Positions 33,939-44,300 of a DNA stretch of 64,000 nucleotides are shown here, one piece after another. How positions within the stretch are numbered: position 1 is the first letter of the stretch; each line of letters opens with the position of its first letter. The position numbers and the translations under genes are program-made. This DNA comes from Micromonospora yasonensis. Its GTDB lineage: Bacteria > Actinomycetota > Actinomycetes > Mycobacteriales > Micromonosporaceae. Where the stretch lies: the NCBI RefSeq assembly GCF_026013475.1, contig NZ_JAPDPH010000005.1, positions 25,199 to 89,198 of the forward strand, given 5' to 3'. Below the pieces are notes generated by a model. It saw only the letters and a program-made list of their open reading frames with translations. It was not told where the DNA came from and did not search any database.

Positions 33939-34888
33939 GATCCCCTCTCCGACGGAAACCGGTGGCGGATTGCGCCATCGGTGGCCATCTTCGCGTCTGG
34001 TCCGTCCATATCAACATCGGTCACATTCAGCGGGCCATACGGGCCGGCCGAGAAACCTACCGACGTCATCGCCGCAAATCCAGCCCGTACTGCGGGAAAT
34101 GTGGATCTTCACACAATTTCTTGCGCTGCGGAGGTGACGAATCCGGTCGTCCGGGCGCACCGCGGACGTGCTGGACGCAGCCATGGTGTCGGCAGAGTTT
34201 GCTGCTCCCTACGTTGATCGTCCCGTTCGGGGAGGCCCTCGTCGGGCCGGCGGCCGGTCGGCCCCGTTCGTCCCCGAATTTGACGGCCTCGATAGAGAAC
34301 CGTCATGCGTTCGTCATATTCCGATCTGAGCTCCGCCGCGTCTTCCGGTCGGTCCCGGGTTGCGATTACGGATTCGTGTCGCCCGTTCCAGAAATCGCCG
34401 ACGATGGATTTTTGGCGCACGGGTGGGAGTCGATGCCGACGTTTCCGCGGTGGCGAAGCCGGGCACCGCCCGCCCGCTGACCCGGGCCGCCGGCCGGAGA
34501 CAGCGGCCGGCGCAACCGGATCGAGGACAGCCCGGCCGACGGATGGCCGACAGGACGGCCCGGACCCTTCCGGCGCATTGTTTATGCAGGTGGAGAGGTT
34601 GCGGATGGCGGGCCACAACGCATCCCTCCGGCTCCGGCGGCGGCCCTTCGTCGACGCCGGGCGCCGCCATTGCCGAGCGCGGCCGTGACGCCGCCGGCGG
34701 GTCTCGTCCCGCCGCGTCCACGCCCGGCCGGACCCGGCCCGGCGCCGTCCCTGGTGGACGGTGCCGGCCACGCCAGGACAAGGACGTCACCACCTCCGGC
34801 CGACGCCGCCGGCGCGTACCGCCCCGGAACGGTCGACCGGGCGCACCGGCGCGTGCCGGGCGTACGAGCAAGGAAGGAGGGGGCGGAG
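33939..34888. other. 950-bp intergenic stretch, no confident gene
   Basis: Open frames on both strands are Arg/Pro-rich and domain-free. It holds the promoter of the betaine operon (left) and the region upstream of the Ig-like gene (right, with AAGGAAGGAGG at 34870-34880). The part at 33939-34420 is noticeably less GC-rich than its surroundings. I see no RNA gene. Confidence 0.45.
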
Positions 34889-35158
34889 ATGGCCGCTCCC
34901 ACCGTCACCGCGAGCCTGAACGCCTCGACCTACTCCCCGGGCGACCAGATGACCCTCACGGTCACCTACGGCGACCCGGACACGAAGGCCCTCACCGTCA
35001 CCGTCGTGGTGACCGACTCGCAGGGCAACAGCAGCGCCCCGACCAAGGCCACCGCCGTGATCGACCCGCTGACCGTCACGCTCACCGACGACTCCGGCCG
35101 GACCTGGACGAAGGTCTCCGACACCGGCACGGTGGCGGTCTACCGGGCGGTGGCGTGA
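34889..35158 (+). CDS. Small Ig-like fold protein
   Basis: 89 residues from ATG 34889, with AGGAAGGAGG nine bases upstream. Sequence is all-beta: APTVTASLNASTYSPGDQMT, LTVTYGDPDTKALTVTVVVT, VTLTDDSGRTWTKVSDTGTV. It resembles a single bacterial Ig-like/Big domain and has no signal peptide. It is coupled to the next gene (TGATG). The combination resembles phage-tail or surface-adhesin modules, but no other phage gene is seen. Confidence 0.7.
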   Translation: MAAPTVTASLNASTYSPGDQMTLTVTYGDPDTKALTVTVVVTDSQGNSSAPTKATAVIDPLTVTLTDDSGRTWTKVSDTGTVAVYRAVA

Positions 35159-36195
35159 TGCCCCGGGTCACCCTCACCGTGCGGGACCGGGCCGGGCACG
35201 CCGCCACCGCCACCGCCGACTACACGGTCGCCCCGCCGGTCCTGGGCGGCTACTACCTCGCCGGCAACGCCGACCCGACGGCCGACCTGGCCGGCGGCCA
35301 CTTCCGCTCGCTCACCCAGTACCGCAGCTTCGCCGACGGCCACAGCTTCCCCGGGTACAACAACACCTGGCTGCCCGTGCTCGGCCGCAACGGGTTCGCG
35401 ATCAACATGGTGCTGGAGTTGAAGCACTACGGCGCGGCCACCACCGGGCCGCAGACCTTCACGGTGGACGGGGTCGGCTACACCGTGCCGGCCCCCGCGA
35501 TGACCATCCAGCAACGCCCGGGGACCACCTGGCCGAAGGCGTACGGGTACGGGCAGGTGCTCGCCGGGCTCTGTGACGGGCTCTTCGCCCGGGCCCTGTC
35601 GCAGTACCGCACCCTGGGCTTCCCGGTGAACATCCAGCTCGCCTCGGAACTCGACACCGACCACGAGTTCGGCACCACCGAGTCGGGGGTGGCGTACAAC
35701 TGGGCCGACTCGGACGCCCGGGCAGTGCGGGCGATGACCTACGTCGTGAACTGGTTCAAGGCCCGCGCGCTGCCGGCCGGCACCACCTTCTCGGTCGGCT
35801 CGGGCGGCTTCGACCGGGCCGCCTACCAGCGCACCCACCCGGAAGCGCTGATGGCGAAGCTGGACTTCCTGCAGTGGAACGTCTACGCCACCGACCCGAC
35901 CCACACCGCGCTCGGCCGGTTCCGCCGCACCAAGGACTGGGCGGTGGCCGACCTCGGCCCGGTGGCCCTCTCCCGCCCGGTGCTCATCGCCGAATGGGGG
36001 GTACGGAAGGCCGAGTTCCCCGACCAGGCCGCCTGGATCGCCACCGTGCCGCCGGCCATCGCCCAGCTCAACGCCGAGCGGGGACCCCGGATTGTGCGGA
36101 CCAACTACTTCAACTCGGGCTGGGGCACGCTCACCCCGAAGGACACCGGGCTGGCCGCCCTGCGGGCCGCGTACGCCACGAAGCCGTACGTGTGA
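35158..36195 (+). CDS. Glycoside-hydrolase-like (TIM barrel) protein with N-terminal beta domain
   Basis: 345 residues from ATG 35158, sharing one base with the upstream stop. Residues 1-30 continue an Ig-like strand pattern (RVTLTVRDRAGHAATATADY). The rest resembles a clan-A TIM barrel: PVNIQLASELDTDHEF may carry the acid/base Glu, YVVNWFKARALPAGTTFSVG, KLDFLQWNVYATDP, and PVLIAEWGVRKAEF the nucleophile Glu at a strand end. No signal peptide is present, odd for a polysaccharidase. It could be a tail-associated or intracellular enzyme. Family number not assignable. Confidence 0.65.
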   Translation: MPRVTLTVRDRAGHAATATADYTVAPPVLGGYYLAGNADPTADLAGGHFRSLTQYRSFADGHSFPGYNNTWLPVLGRNGFAINMVLELKHYGAATTGPQTFTVDGVGYTVPAPAMTIQQRPGTTWPKAYGYGQVLAGLCDGLFARALSQYRTLGFPVNIQLASELDTDHEFGTTESGVAYNWADSDARAVRAMTYVVNWFKARALPAGTTFSVGSGGFDRAAYQRTHPEALMAKLDFLQWNVYATDPTHTALGRFRRTKDWAVADLGPVALSRPVLIAEWGVRKAEFPDQAAWIATVPPAIAQLNAERGPRIVRTNYFNSGWGTLTPKDTGLAALRAAYATKPYV

Positions 36196-36302
36196 CCGGG
36201 ATGGCGTGGCGAGCCGCGCCGGCGGCCGCGGGCAGTGCCGACCGAGGCGCCAATCGCCGACCGGAGCCAGGCCATCGTGCGGGCTCGGGAGGCCGGTCTC
36301 GG

Positions 36303-36884
36303 TCAGCCCTGACCGAACTCCCCGGCGATGGTCCGCAACGCCCGGGTCAGCTCCCGCGCCGACGGCGCACTCTCTGGGTCGACCAGCCACTGGGCCGCCA
36401 CGCCGCCGAGCAGCGACTGGTGGAAGGCGCCGAGCGCGAGCGCGGTGGCCTCGTCGGCGTCCGGGTCGAGCCGGTGGAAGACCTCGGCGAGGCCGAGCCG
36501 GGCCTGCCGGGTGACGCCGGCGAACGCCTCGCGCAGCTCGGGTGACCGGTCCATCTGCGCGATCAACTCGAACTGGATGGCCCAGAGCGGCCGCAGCCGG
36601 GCGAAGGACTCGATGATCCGTTCCCAGGCCGCCTCGAACCGCTGCGCGGGTGTCGCGTCCGGGCCGGCGTCGTGGGCCAGGGCGCGTTCCAGTTCCTCGC
36701 CCCACTCCGCCATCGCCGCGAAGAGCGCCTCGTTGAGCAGCGCCTTTGTGGTGCGGAAGTGGTAGCCGATGGCGGCCAGGCTGGTGCCGGCGGCGGTGGC
36801 CACATCGCGGGCCGTGGTGGCCGAGTAGCCCTTCTCCATCAGGCAGCGCTTGGCTCCGGCGAGCAGGTCCTCCCGATTTCCCAT
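36303..36884 (-). CDS. TetR-family regulator
   Basis: 193 residues from ATG 36884 (MGNREDLLAGAKRCLMEKGY). Helix-turn-helix: SATTARDVATAAGTSLAAIGYHFRTTKALLNEAL. The ligand domain starts near residue 80 and includes FAGVTRQARLGLAEVFHRLD. It is divergent from the FAD monooxygenase, whose expression it probably controls. Between them GACAG (36908) and CTGTC (36926) form a possible operator half-site pair. Confidence 0.9.
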   Translation of the reverse strand: MGNREDLLAGAKRCLMEKGYSATTARDVATAAGTSLAAIGYHFRTTKALLNEALFAAMAEWGEELERALAHDAGPDATPAQRFEAAWERIIESFARLRPLWAIQFELIAQMDRSPELREAFAGVTRQARLGLAEVFHRLDPDADEATALALGAFHQSLLGGVAAQWLVDPESAPSARELTRALRTIAGEFGQG

Positions 36885-36954
36885 GGGCAGAGCGTAGCGG
36901 ATTTTTGGACAGCCGTCTTGCACAACTGTCTAACACGCTTGTACTGTCGCTGGC

Positions 36955-38136
36955 ATGACCGATGTGCTGATCTCCGGCGCCGGCGTCGCCGGCACTGCTC
37001 TCGCCTGGTGGCTGCGCCGCCACGGCTTCCGTCCGACCGTCGTCGAGCGCGCCTCGGCGCCGCGTGACGGGGGCTACAAGGTGGACGTCCGGGGCGTGGC
37101 CCTGACCGTGCTGGACCGAATGGGGCTGAGCGAGCAGGTGCGCGGGCGGGACACCGGGATGCGCCTGGCCCGCTTCGTCGACGCCGACGGCCGGCAACTG
37201 GCCACCATGGACGCCGCGCTCTTCGGCGGCCGGGAGGGCGACGACGTCGAGATCATGCGCGGCGACCTGGCCCAGATCCTGATGGCGGCGACCGACGACG
37301 TGGAGTACCTCTTCGGCGACTCGATCGCCGCGCTGCGCCCCACCGCCGACGGGGTGGAGGTCGACTTCGAGCGGGGGGCGAGCCGCCGCTTCGACCTGGT
37401 GATCGGCGCCGACGGGCTGCACTCGACGGTACGGCGGCTGGCCTTCGGCCCCGCGTCGACGTACCTGCGCCCGCTCGGGCACCACATCGCCATCTGCACC
37501 GTGCCGGCCGAGTTCGGCGAGGAGCGGGTCGAGCTGATGCACCCCGCGCCGGGACGAACCGTCGGCGTCTACCGGACCGCCGGCGCGCCGGACGCCCGCG
37601 CGCTCTTCCTCTTCCCGTCGCCCGAGGAGGTGCCCGACCACCGGGACGTGGCCGGCCAGCGGGCGGCGCTGGTCCGGGCCTTCGCCGGAGCCGGCTGGCG
37701 GGTGCCGGAGCTGCTGGCCGCGCTGCCGGACGCCCCGGACCTCTACTTCGACGCGATGAGCCAGGTCCGGATGGAGCACTGGTCGACCGGCCGGATCGGG
37801 CTGGTCGGCGACGCCGCGTACGGTGCGTCGCCCGCCTCGGGGCAGGGCACCAGCCTCGGTCTGGTCGGGGCGTACGTGCTGGCGGACGCGCTGGCGGAGG
37901 CGGCCGGCGACCCGGCGGCCGGATTCGCCGCGTACGAGCGCCGGATGCGGCCGTTCGTCGAGCAGAACCAGCAGCTCGCCGAGCGGAACCTGAAGGGCAT
38001 GGTGCTCGGCTCGGCCGGGCAGATCCGGTTCCAGACGCTGATGCTGCGGCTCATGCCGCGCCTGCCTGGCCGGGAGCGGATGATCCGCCGGGTGACCGAA
38101 CCGATCCGCGCGGCGGCCAGCGCGATCACCCTGTAA
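36955..38136 (+). CDS. FAD-dependent aromatic monooxygenase (UbiH/TetX-like)
   Basis: 393 residues. Rossmann motif VLISGAGVAGTALAWWLRRHGF, the conserved DG motif in FDLVIGADGLHSTVRRLAF, and the second FAD motif GRIGLVGDAAYGASPASGQGTSLGL. These define class A flavoprotein hydroxylases, which insert one oxygen into aromatics, polyketides or antibiotics such as tetracycline or rifampicin. The TetR gene upstream fits a ligand-induced detoxification unit. Substrate unknown. Confidence 0.9.
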   Translation: MTDVLISGAGVAGTALAWWLRRHGFRPTVVERASAPRDGGYKVDVRGVALTVLDRMGLSEQVRGRDTGMRLARFVDADGRQLATMDAALFGGREGDDVEIMRGDLAQILMAATDDVEYLFGDSIAALRPTADGVEVDFERGASRRFDLVIGADGLHSTVRRLAFGPASTYLRPLGHHIAICTVPAEFGEERVELMHPAPGRTVGVYRTAGAPDARALFLFPSPEEVPDHRDVAGQRAALVRAFAGAGWRVPELLAALPDAPDLYFDAMSQVRMEHWSTGRIGLVGDAAYGASPASGQGTSLGLVGAYVLADALAEAAGDPAAGFAAYERRMRPFVEQNQQLAERNLKGMVLGSAGQIRFQTLMLRLMPRLPGRERMIRRVTEPIRAAASAITL

Positions 38137-38186
38137 GGAAGGGCCCCTTCTTAACGCCTGGCGTAGCGGAGGGGTCCCCTGTTAAC
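38137..38186. repeat. Tandem GGARGGGNCCCYTNTTAAC unit (two direct copies)
   Basis: GGAAGGGCCCCTTCTTAAC (38137-38155) and GGAGGGGTCCCCTGTTAAC (38168-38186) flank GCCTGGCGTAGC. It sits between convergent genes, contains the SRPBCC stop codon, and matches the units at 58146 and 58173. Confidence 0.7.
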
Positions 38187-38721
38187 CACGGCCAGGGGGA
38201 TCGAGGCGCTCGGCGTAGGCGGCGCGCAGGTCGTCCCAGCCGAAGTCCATCGACTCCCGGCCGCGGATCGGGCCGACCGGGTCGCCGTCGAGCAGGTGGC
38301 CGGCGACGTCCAGGCAGAGGTGCCAACCGGCGGCCAGCACCGGGGCCAGGTCGGGCTTGCTGATCCGGTGCCGAAGGGTCAGCCGGGTGCCGGCGTCGGT
38401 CGGGGTCAGTTCCCAGCGCAGCAGTGCGTCGCCCCAGGTGTACTCCAGCAGCGCCGGCCGCTCGGCCTGCCGTACCGTCGCCTGCTCGGGATAGCTCTGC
38501 TTGCCGTCGATGGTGCTGAGGGTCGCCTCGCCCGGGGCGCCGAGGTCGCGGCTGGCCAGGAAGGGGGCCCACTGGGCGAGCTGGTCCGGCTCGGTCAGCG
38601 CGGCCCACACCTTCTCCGGCGGGTGCCGCAGGTCCCGGACGAACACCAGGTCCCAGCCCTCGTCGGCGGGTACGCGGGCGACCTCGGCGAGCGGGCCGGG
38701 TCGGAAACTGTCGCGGTCCAT
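38182..38721 (-). CDS. SRPBCC (AHSA1/START-like) protein
   Basis: 179 residues. The AHSA1 pattern is clear: VFVRDLRHPPEKVWAALTEPDQLAQWAPF, then LEYTWGDALLRWELTPTDAGTRLTLRH and GWHLCLDVAGHLLDG. This helix-grip fold binds hydrophobic ligands. It is paired with the ArsR regulator three bases upstream, a very common actinobacterial two-gene unit of unknown substrate. Confidence 0.9.
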   Translation of the reverse strand: MDRDSFRPGPLAEVARVPADEGWDLVFVRDLRHPPEKVWAALTEPDQLAQWAPFLASRDLGAPGEATLSTIDGKQSYPEQATVRQAERPALLEYTWGDALLRWELTPTDAGTRLTLRHRISKPDLAPVLAAGWHLCLDVAGHLLDGDPVGPIRGRESMDFGWDDLRAAYAERLDPPGRG

Positions 38722-38724
38722 CGG

Positions 38725-39036
38725 TCACTCCTGACTGTCGAGATGGCGCTCCAGGGCGTCGAGGTGCGCCGCCCACATCCGTCGGTACGGCCCGAGCCAG
38801 TCGTCCACCGCCCGCAGCGGCCGGAGGTCGATCCGGTAGATCCGCTGCTGGGCGGCGGTGCGACAGGTGACGAAGCCGGCCTCGCGGAGCACCTTCAGGT
38901 GCTTCGAGACGGCCGGTTGGCTCATTCCCAGCGCGTCCACGAGGTCACCGACGCTGCTCTCCGACCGGCGCAGCCGGTCGAGGATGCGGCGCCGGGTGGG
39001 CTCGGCCAGGACGGCGAAGGCGTCGACGGACACCAC
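38725..39036 (-). CDS. ArsR-family regulator
   Basis: 103 residues from GTG 39036 (or GTG 39033). Winged helix: FAVLAEPTRRRILDRLRRSESSVGDLVDALGMSQPAVSKHLKVLREAGFVTCRTAAQQRIYRI. The metal-binding Cys pair of ArsR is absent, so it is the SRPBCC-linked subgroup. It is the first gene of the pair with the SRPBCC protein. Confidence 0.92.
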   Translation of the reverse strand: MVSVDAFAVLAEPTRRRILDRLRRSESSVGDLVDALGMSQPAVSKHLKVLREAGFVTCRTAAQQRIYRIDLRPLRAVDDWLGPYRRMWAAHLDALERHLDSQE

Positions 39037-39172
39037 GCCAATATGCCTCCTCGCTCATATGCCTATCAAGGAATACAGGCCGCACTCGCAGGCCAGCTGG
39101 CCGGGGCCGGCGCGGCTTGACACCTTGACGGATGATGCACCCGGACGACGGCGCCGACGACGGGGGTGGGAC

Positions 39173-39904
39173 GTGGAACTGCACCGGAGCCGGGGCAACC
39201 TGCCGCTGGCCGTCAGCTGCGTGGTCGGCGGGGTGATGGTGCTCGCCGTGGCGGGCGACGGGTTCCTGCGCCTGCTGGTCGCCGTGGGCGTCGTGCTGAT
39301 CGCCGGCCGGGTGCTGGTCGGCGCGCTGCGGCCGTTCCGCTTCGTCATCGGGCCCGAGGGGCTCGATGTACGCCGCCCCGGGCTGCGCGGGACGTACCGC
39401 TGGGAGCAGTTCGACGCGCTCGTCCTCGACGGCGCGGCCCGGCTGGTCGGCGTGCCCGGCGTCGGGCTCCCGGGCCTGCGGATCACCGCGCGGCATCCGG
39501 TGGACGGGCGCCCCGCCGTGGAACTGCTCGACCTCACCGGGGTACGCGAGAATCCCGACGAGGTGGTGGCGGCGCTGACCCGCTGGTCCGGCGGCCGCTT
39601 CACCGACGCGCGTACGCCGCTCGCCGCCCGGTACGCCGGCGCGGACATCGACTTCACCTTCGGGCTGCGCGGCTACGACGTCCGTGCGGTGGACCGGCTG
39701 GTGGGCCGCGCCCAGGACGCGCTCGCCCAGGGCGGGCCGGCGGAGCGGCGGGCCGCCCGCGCCGAGATCGAACAGGCCCGGGCCGCCGGCCTGCTGGTCG
39801 CGTTGCGCGGGTACAACACCGGCCAGGTGGACGCGGCGCTCGACGCCCTCTGTACCGCCCTCACCGACACCGACACGCCGACCGATCGGACGACCCCCGC
39901 GTGA
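39173..39904 (+). CDS. Membrane PH-like protein with DivIVA-type motifs
   Basis: 243 residues from GTG 39173. Two adjacent membrane segments (~10-50: AVSCVVGGVMVLAVAGDGFL, LLVAVGVVLIAGRVLVGALR) lead to a PH-like domain (FRFVIGPEGLDVRRPGLRGTYRWEQFDAL). The C-terminus carries two DivIVA-like motifs, FTFGLRGYDVRAVDRLVGRA and LVALRGYNTGQVDAALDALC. These motifs in DivIVA/Wag31 relatives mark polar or septal coiled-coil proteins. Longer upstream frames are unsupported. Its stop overlaps the next start as GTGA. Confidence 0.75.
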   Translation: MELHRSRGNLPLAVSCVVGGVMVLAVAGDGFLRLLVAVGVVLIAGRVLVGALRPFRFVIGPEGLDVRRPGLRGTYRWEQFDALVLDGAARLVGVPGVGLPGLRITARHPVDGRPAVELLDLTGVRENPDEVVAALTRWSGGRFTDARTPLAARYAGADIDFTFGLRGYDVRAVDRLVGRAQDALAQGGPAERRAARAEIEQARAAGLLVALRGYNTGQVDAALDALCTALTDTDTPTDRTTPA

Positions 39905-41172
39905 CCGACGCCGCCCCTCCCGCCCCCGCCACGAACCGGCCCCCGGCCCCCGACCGCAACTGGGCGGGCAACGTCCGCTACCGCGCCGCGCGGCGGCACC
40001 GGCCGGCCACCGTGGACGAGGTGCGCCGGCTGGTCGCCGGGGCCGACCGGATCCGGGCGGTGGGCAGCGGGCACTCGTTCAACCGGCTCGGTGACACCAC
40101 CGGGGACCTGGTCTCCGTCGCCGGGCTGCCGCCCACCGTCGCGTTGGACCGGGACCGGGGCACCGTCACCGTCGCCGCCGGCCTGCGCTACGGCGACCTG
40201 GCCACCGTGCTGCACGCCGACGGGTACGCCGTGGCAAACCTCGCCTCGCTGCCGCACATCTCGGTGGCCGGCGCGGTCGCCACCGCCACCCACGGTTCGG
40301 GCCGGGCCAACGGCAACCTGGCCACCGCCGTGGCCGGGCTGGAACTGGTCACCGCCGATGGTGACCTGCTCACCGTGGACCGCGCCGACCCCCGGTTCGC
40401 CGGGATGGTGGTCAACCTCGGCGCGCTGGGCGTGGTCACCCGGGTCACCCTCGACGTGACGCCCACCTTCGACATCCGGCAGTACGTCCGGCTCGACCTG
40501 CCCCGGGCGGCGCTGGACGCCGCGCTCGACGGGGCGTACAGCGCGAGCGTCTTCACCGACTGGCGGTCGTCCCGGCTGGACCAGGTGTGGCTCAAGCAGC
40601 GGGTCGACCAGCCGCCACCCCCCGCCGACTGGCTGGACACGACCGCCGCCGGCACGGCGTGTCACCCGGTACCCGGCATGCCGGCCGAGAACTGCACGAT
40701 CCAGTTCGGCGCGGCCGGGCCGTGGCACGAGCGGCTGCCGCACTTCCGGCTCGGCTTCGTCCCGAGCAGCGGCGACGAACTCCAGTCCGAGTGGCACGTC
40801 GGCCGGGAGAACGCCGGCGCCGCGCTCGCCGCGCTGGACCCGGCCGCCGAGCGGATCGCCGCCGTGCTGCAGATCTGCGAGCTGCGCACCATCGCGGCGG
40901 ACGACCTCTGGCTCAGCCCCAACTACGAGCGGGACACCGTCGCGCTGCACTTCACCTGGATCGGCGACCCGGCGGCGGTCGCGCCGGTGCTGGCCGAGGT
41001 GGAGCAGCGGCTGGCCCCGTTCGCGCCGCGCCCGCACTGGGGCAAGCTCTTCGCCCGGAACCCGGCCGCCACCTACCCCCGGTACGACGACTTCCGGGCC
41101 CTGCTGCGCGAGCTCGACCCGGCCGGGAAGTTCCGCACCGAGGAACTGGACCGGTACTTTCCCCGCGGCTGA
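39901..41172 (+). CDS. FAD-linked alditol/xylitol oxidase (AldO-like)
   Basis: 423 residues from GTG 39901, coupled by GTGA. N-terminal FAD-binding domain: RIRAVGSGHSFNRLGDTTGDL, with the His of GSGHSF the usual covalent flavin site, and SLPHISVAGAVATATHGSG. The C-terminal ALO domain ends HWGKLFARNPAATYPRYDDFRALLRELDPAGKF, the ALO family end motif. Close relatives oxidise xylitol or sorbitol to the aldose with H2O2 release. No signal peptide, so probably cytoplasmic. Confidence 0.9.
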   Translation: MTDAAPPAPATNRPPAPDRNWAGNVRYRAARRHRPATVDEVRRLVAGADRIRAVGSGHSFNRLGDTTGDLVSVAGLPPTVALDRDRGTVTVAAGLRYGDLATVLHADGYAVANLASLPHISVAGAVATATHGSGRANGNLATAVAGLELVTADGDLLTVDRADPRFAGMVVNLGALGVVTRVTLDVTPTFDIRQYVRLDLPRAALDAALDGAYSASVFTDWRSSRLDQVWLKQRVDQPPPPADWLDTTAAGTACHPVPGMPAENCTIQFGAAGPWHERLPHFRLGFVPSSGDELQSEWHVGRENAGAALAALDPAAERIAAVLQICELRTIAADDLWLSPNYERDTVALHFTWIGDPAAVAPVLAEVEQRLAPFAPRPHWGKLFARNPAATYPRYDDFRALLRELDPAGKFRTEELDRYFPRG

Positions 41173-41386
41173 GCCGCCGGCACGACCCGTCACGATGGTC
41201 GTGCGGGGCCGCCACCTCCGCGCTCTCACCGCACATCGTCGAGCTTGCCGGGGCATGTCCAGTTGGTGACATGTCGCCTCTGTGGCACCTGGCGCCTAGT
41301 GACCACCATCGTGTCGGCTATCAGACTCCGGTGGTGTCAACAGTGGTTGCCAGCCTCGCTGCGCAGCTGAGCAAAGGAGTAGCACG

Positions 41387-44300
41387 ATGAACCGGCTCTT
41401 ACGCTGGACGGCCATGGCGTTGGTCGGCGTCCTGGCGGTGGGCGTTCCCGCCGAGGCAGCGCCACCACCCCCGGCGGAGGGTGGCGACGCCACCGCGACC
41501 GCCAGCCCGTCCCGCGTCACCCTGATTACGGGCGACGTGGTGGAGCTGGTCGAGGCGTCGCCCGGCAGGTACGCCGCCTCGGTCCGGCCGGCGGCCGGCC
41601 GAGAAGGGATCACCTTCCACACCCTGGAAGTTGACGGCGGCCTGCGCGTACTGCCCAGCGACGTCGTGCCGTACGTGTCCACCGGCGCACTCGACGGCGA
41701 CCTGTTCGACGTACAGGAGCTCATCGAGCAGGGCTACGGGGACGACGCGGCACCGAACCTGCCACTGATCATTCGTTACCGGGAGACCGGCGGGCAGACG
41801 ATAGCCGCGGTACGGGGTGGCACCAGGCTGGCCAGCATCGGCGCCGCCGCGGTCGTCGAGGACAAGGACGAGCTGACCGGGTTCTGGCGGGCGGCGGCCG
41901 GCGGCAGCCCGGGCGTCCGATCGTTCGGCGTGGACACGCCGCAGCTGGGGTCCGGCATCGCGCAGATCTGGCTCGATGGGCGGGTGAAGCCGGCCCTCGA
42001 CCGCAGCGTGCCGCAGATCGGCGCTCCGGCAGCGTGGGCGTCGGGGTATGACGGCGACGGTGTCACGGTGGCGGTGCTGGACACCGGCATCGACGCGACA
42101 CACCCCGACTTCGCTGGAAAGATCAGCGCGACGAAGAACTTCTCCAACAGCGCCACGACCGCCGACAAGTTCGGACATGGCACGCACGTCGCCAGCACGA
42201 TCGCCGGCACCGGCGCCGCCTCGGACGGCCGACTCAAGGGCGTCGCACCTGGGGCGAACCTGCTCATCGGCAAGGTGCTGAACGACAGTGGCTCCGGCTA
42301 CGAGTCGTGGATCATCGCCGGAATGGAGTGGGCGGTCAGTTCCGGCGCCGACGTGGTCAACATGAGCCTCGGCGGAGATGCCACCGATGGCACCGACCCG
42401 TTGAGCGAGGCGGTCAACCGGCTCACCGCGAGCAGCGGCACCCTCTTCGTCGTCTCGGCCGGCAACGAGGGGGAGGAGTCGACCGTGGGCAACCCGGGCG
42501 CGGCCGATGCCGCGCTCACGGTCGGTGCGGTGGACCGCGACGAGAGCCTCGCGAGTTTCTCCAGTCGGGGTCCGCGGTTGGGTGACTACGCGGTGAAGCC
42601 GGAAATCACCGCGCCGGGTGTCGGGATCGTCGCGGCGCGGGCCACCGGTACCGCGATGGGAACGCCGGTCGACGCGCACTACACCGCGGCGTCCGGCACG
42701 TCGATGGCGGCGCCGCACGTGGCCGGCGCGGCGGCGATCCTCGCCCAGCGCCACCCCGACTGGAACGCCGCCCAACTCAAGGACGCGCTGGTGAGCACGG
42801 CCCGCACCAACCCTGCCCTGACGGTGCACCAGCAGGGTGCCGGCCGGGTCGACGTGGCGCGGGCGACCGCCCAGCAGGTGCACGCGACCGGAGTGCTCAA
42901 CTTCGGGGTGCACACCGACACCACGCCGGCCGAGGCACCGATCACCCGGCAGGTCTCCGTCACCAACACCGGGGACAGCGCGGTGACGCTGTCGCTCGCC
43001 GTACGCCTGGAAAACCTCGACTCCCACGCCGCGGACCGGGACGCGGTCGCGCTCGGCGCCGACCAGATCGTTGTGCCCGCTGGTACGAGTCGGCAGGTGC
43101 CGGTCACGATCGACCCGGCCAAGCTCACCCGTGGACGGCACGGCGGTTGGCTCACGGCCAACGGCGCCGGCGGGGTGCAGACCACCACCGCCCTGGGGGT
43201 GACCCTTGACGGACCCAAGCACACCGTGACCCTGCGCGGGGTGGACCGCAGCGGCGCGGACACGAGCGTGTCCGTGGTCGCCCTGCACGGTGCCGACCGC
43301 CGCTCGGACATGGTGAAGTGGATTCAGAAGGGCAAGCCCCTGATCGTCGAGGTCGAGGAGGGCAACTATCTGTTGCACGGCCTGATCTCGGACGGGGGGC
43401 CACTTGACTCACAGGCCACCCTGATCACCGACCCGCAGCTGAAGGTCACCCGGGACCTCGAGGTGGTCGTCGACGCCCGCAAGGGGACCCCGATCACCAT
43501 CGAGACACCGAAACCCGCCGAGCAGCAGGCGGTGCTGAGCTACTACGTACACCGCACCTTCGGCAACGGCCGGAGCATCAGCCACGGGGTCATGCATTTC
43601 AGCACCGTGCAGCAGGTCAACGTGACGCCCACCGACCCCGTCACCGACGGCGACTACGAATTCGCCTCCCGATGGCAACTCGTCGCGCCCATGGTGAGCG
43701 CCCACGTGTCCGGCGTGTCCGGGCCGCTGGACATTAACCTGCTGCACCGTTCACCGGCCTTCGACGGGGTACGCAACTTCCCGCTGGTCTGGGCCGGCAC
43801 CGGCACCGACGCCGAGCTGGCCGCAGCTGACGTACGCGGAGCCGCGGTGCTCATGGACAGTGCGCAGGGTCGTTCCGAGAGCGCCCAGGTGGCTGCCGCG
43901 GCAGCGGCCGGAGCCGCAGCCGCGCTGATCGTGCGGCCGGCCACGCAATCCGCATGGACGGTATGGCGGCCGATCGCCCCCCGGGAGCCGATCCCGGCGA
44001 TGGTGGTCGCCAACGACGACGGCCAGCGCCTGAAGGCCGCCGCCATGACGGGAAAGCCGACGCTCAGCCTCACCCTCACGGTGTCCAGTCCGTACCTGTA
44101 CGACGTGTTCCATGTGGAGCGGGGCCGGATCCCGTCGCAGATCGTCTACCGGGTGACCGCGGAGAACTCGGCGCGGATCGTCACCAGGTACGCCAACACC
44201 GGCGGGGACGAGTGGGCCAAGGAGCAGCGCTTCGGCTGGCGCCCCTGGCAGACGTACTCGTGGAACGACACCCAGCGCATGGTGCGCACGGGTGGGGAGC

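Noticed and set aside
34109..34771. Minus-strand 220-residue open frame between the betaine operon and the Ig-like gene
   Set aside because: Arg/Pro-rich, no domain, no ribosome site; several overlapping frames of equal quality exist.
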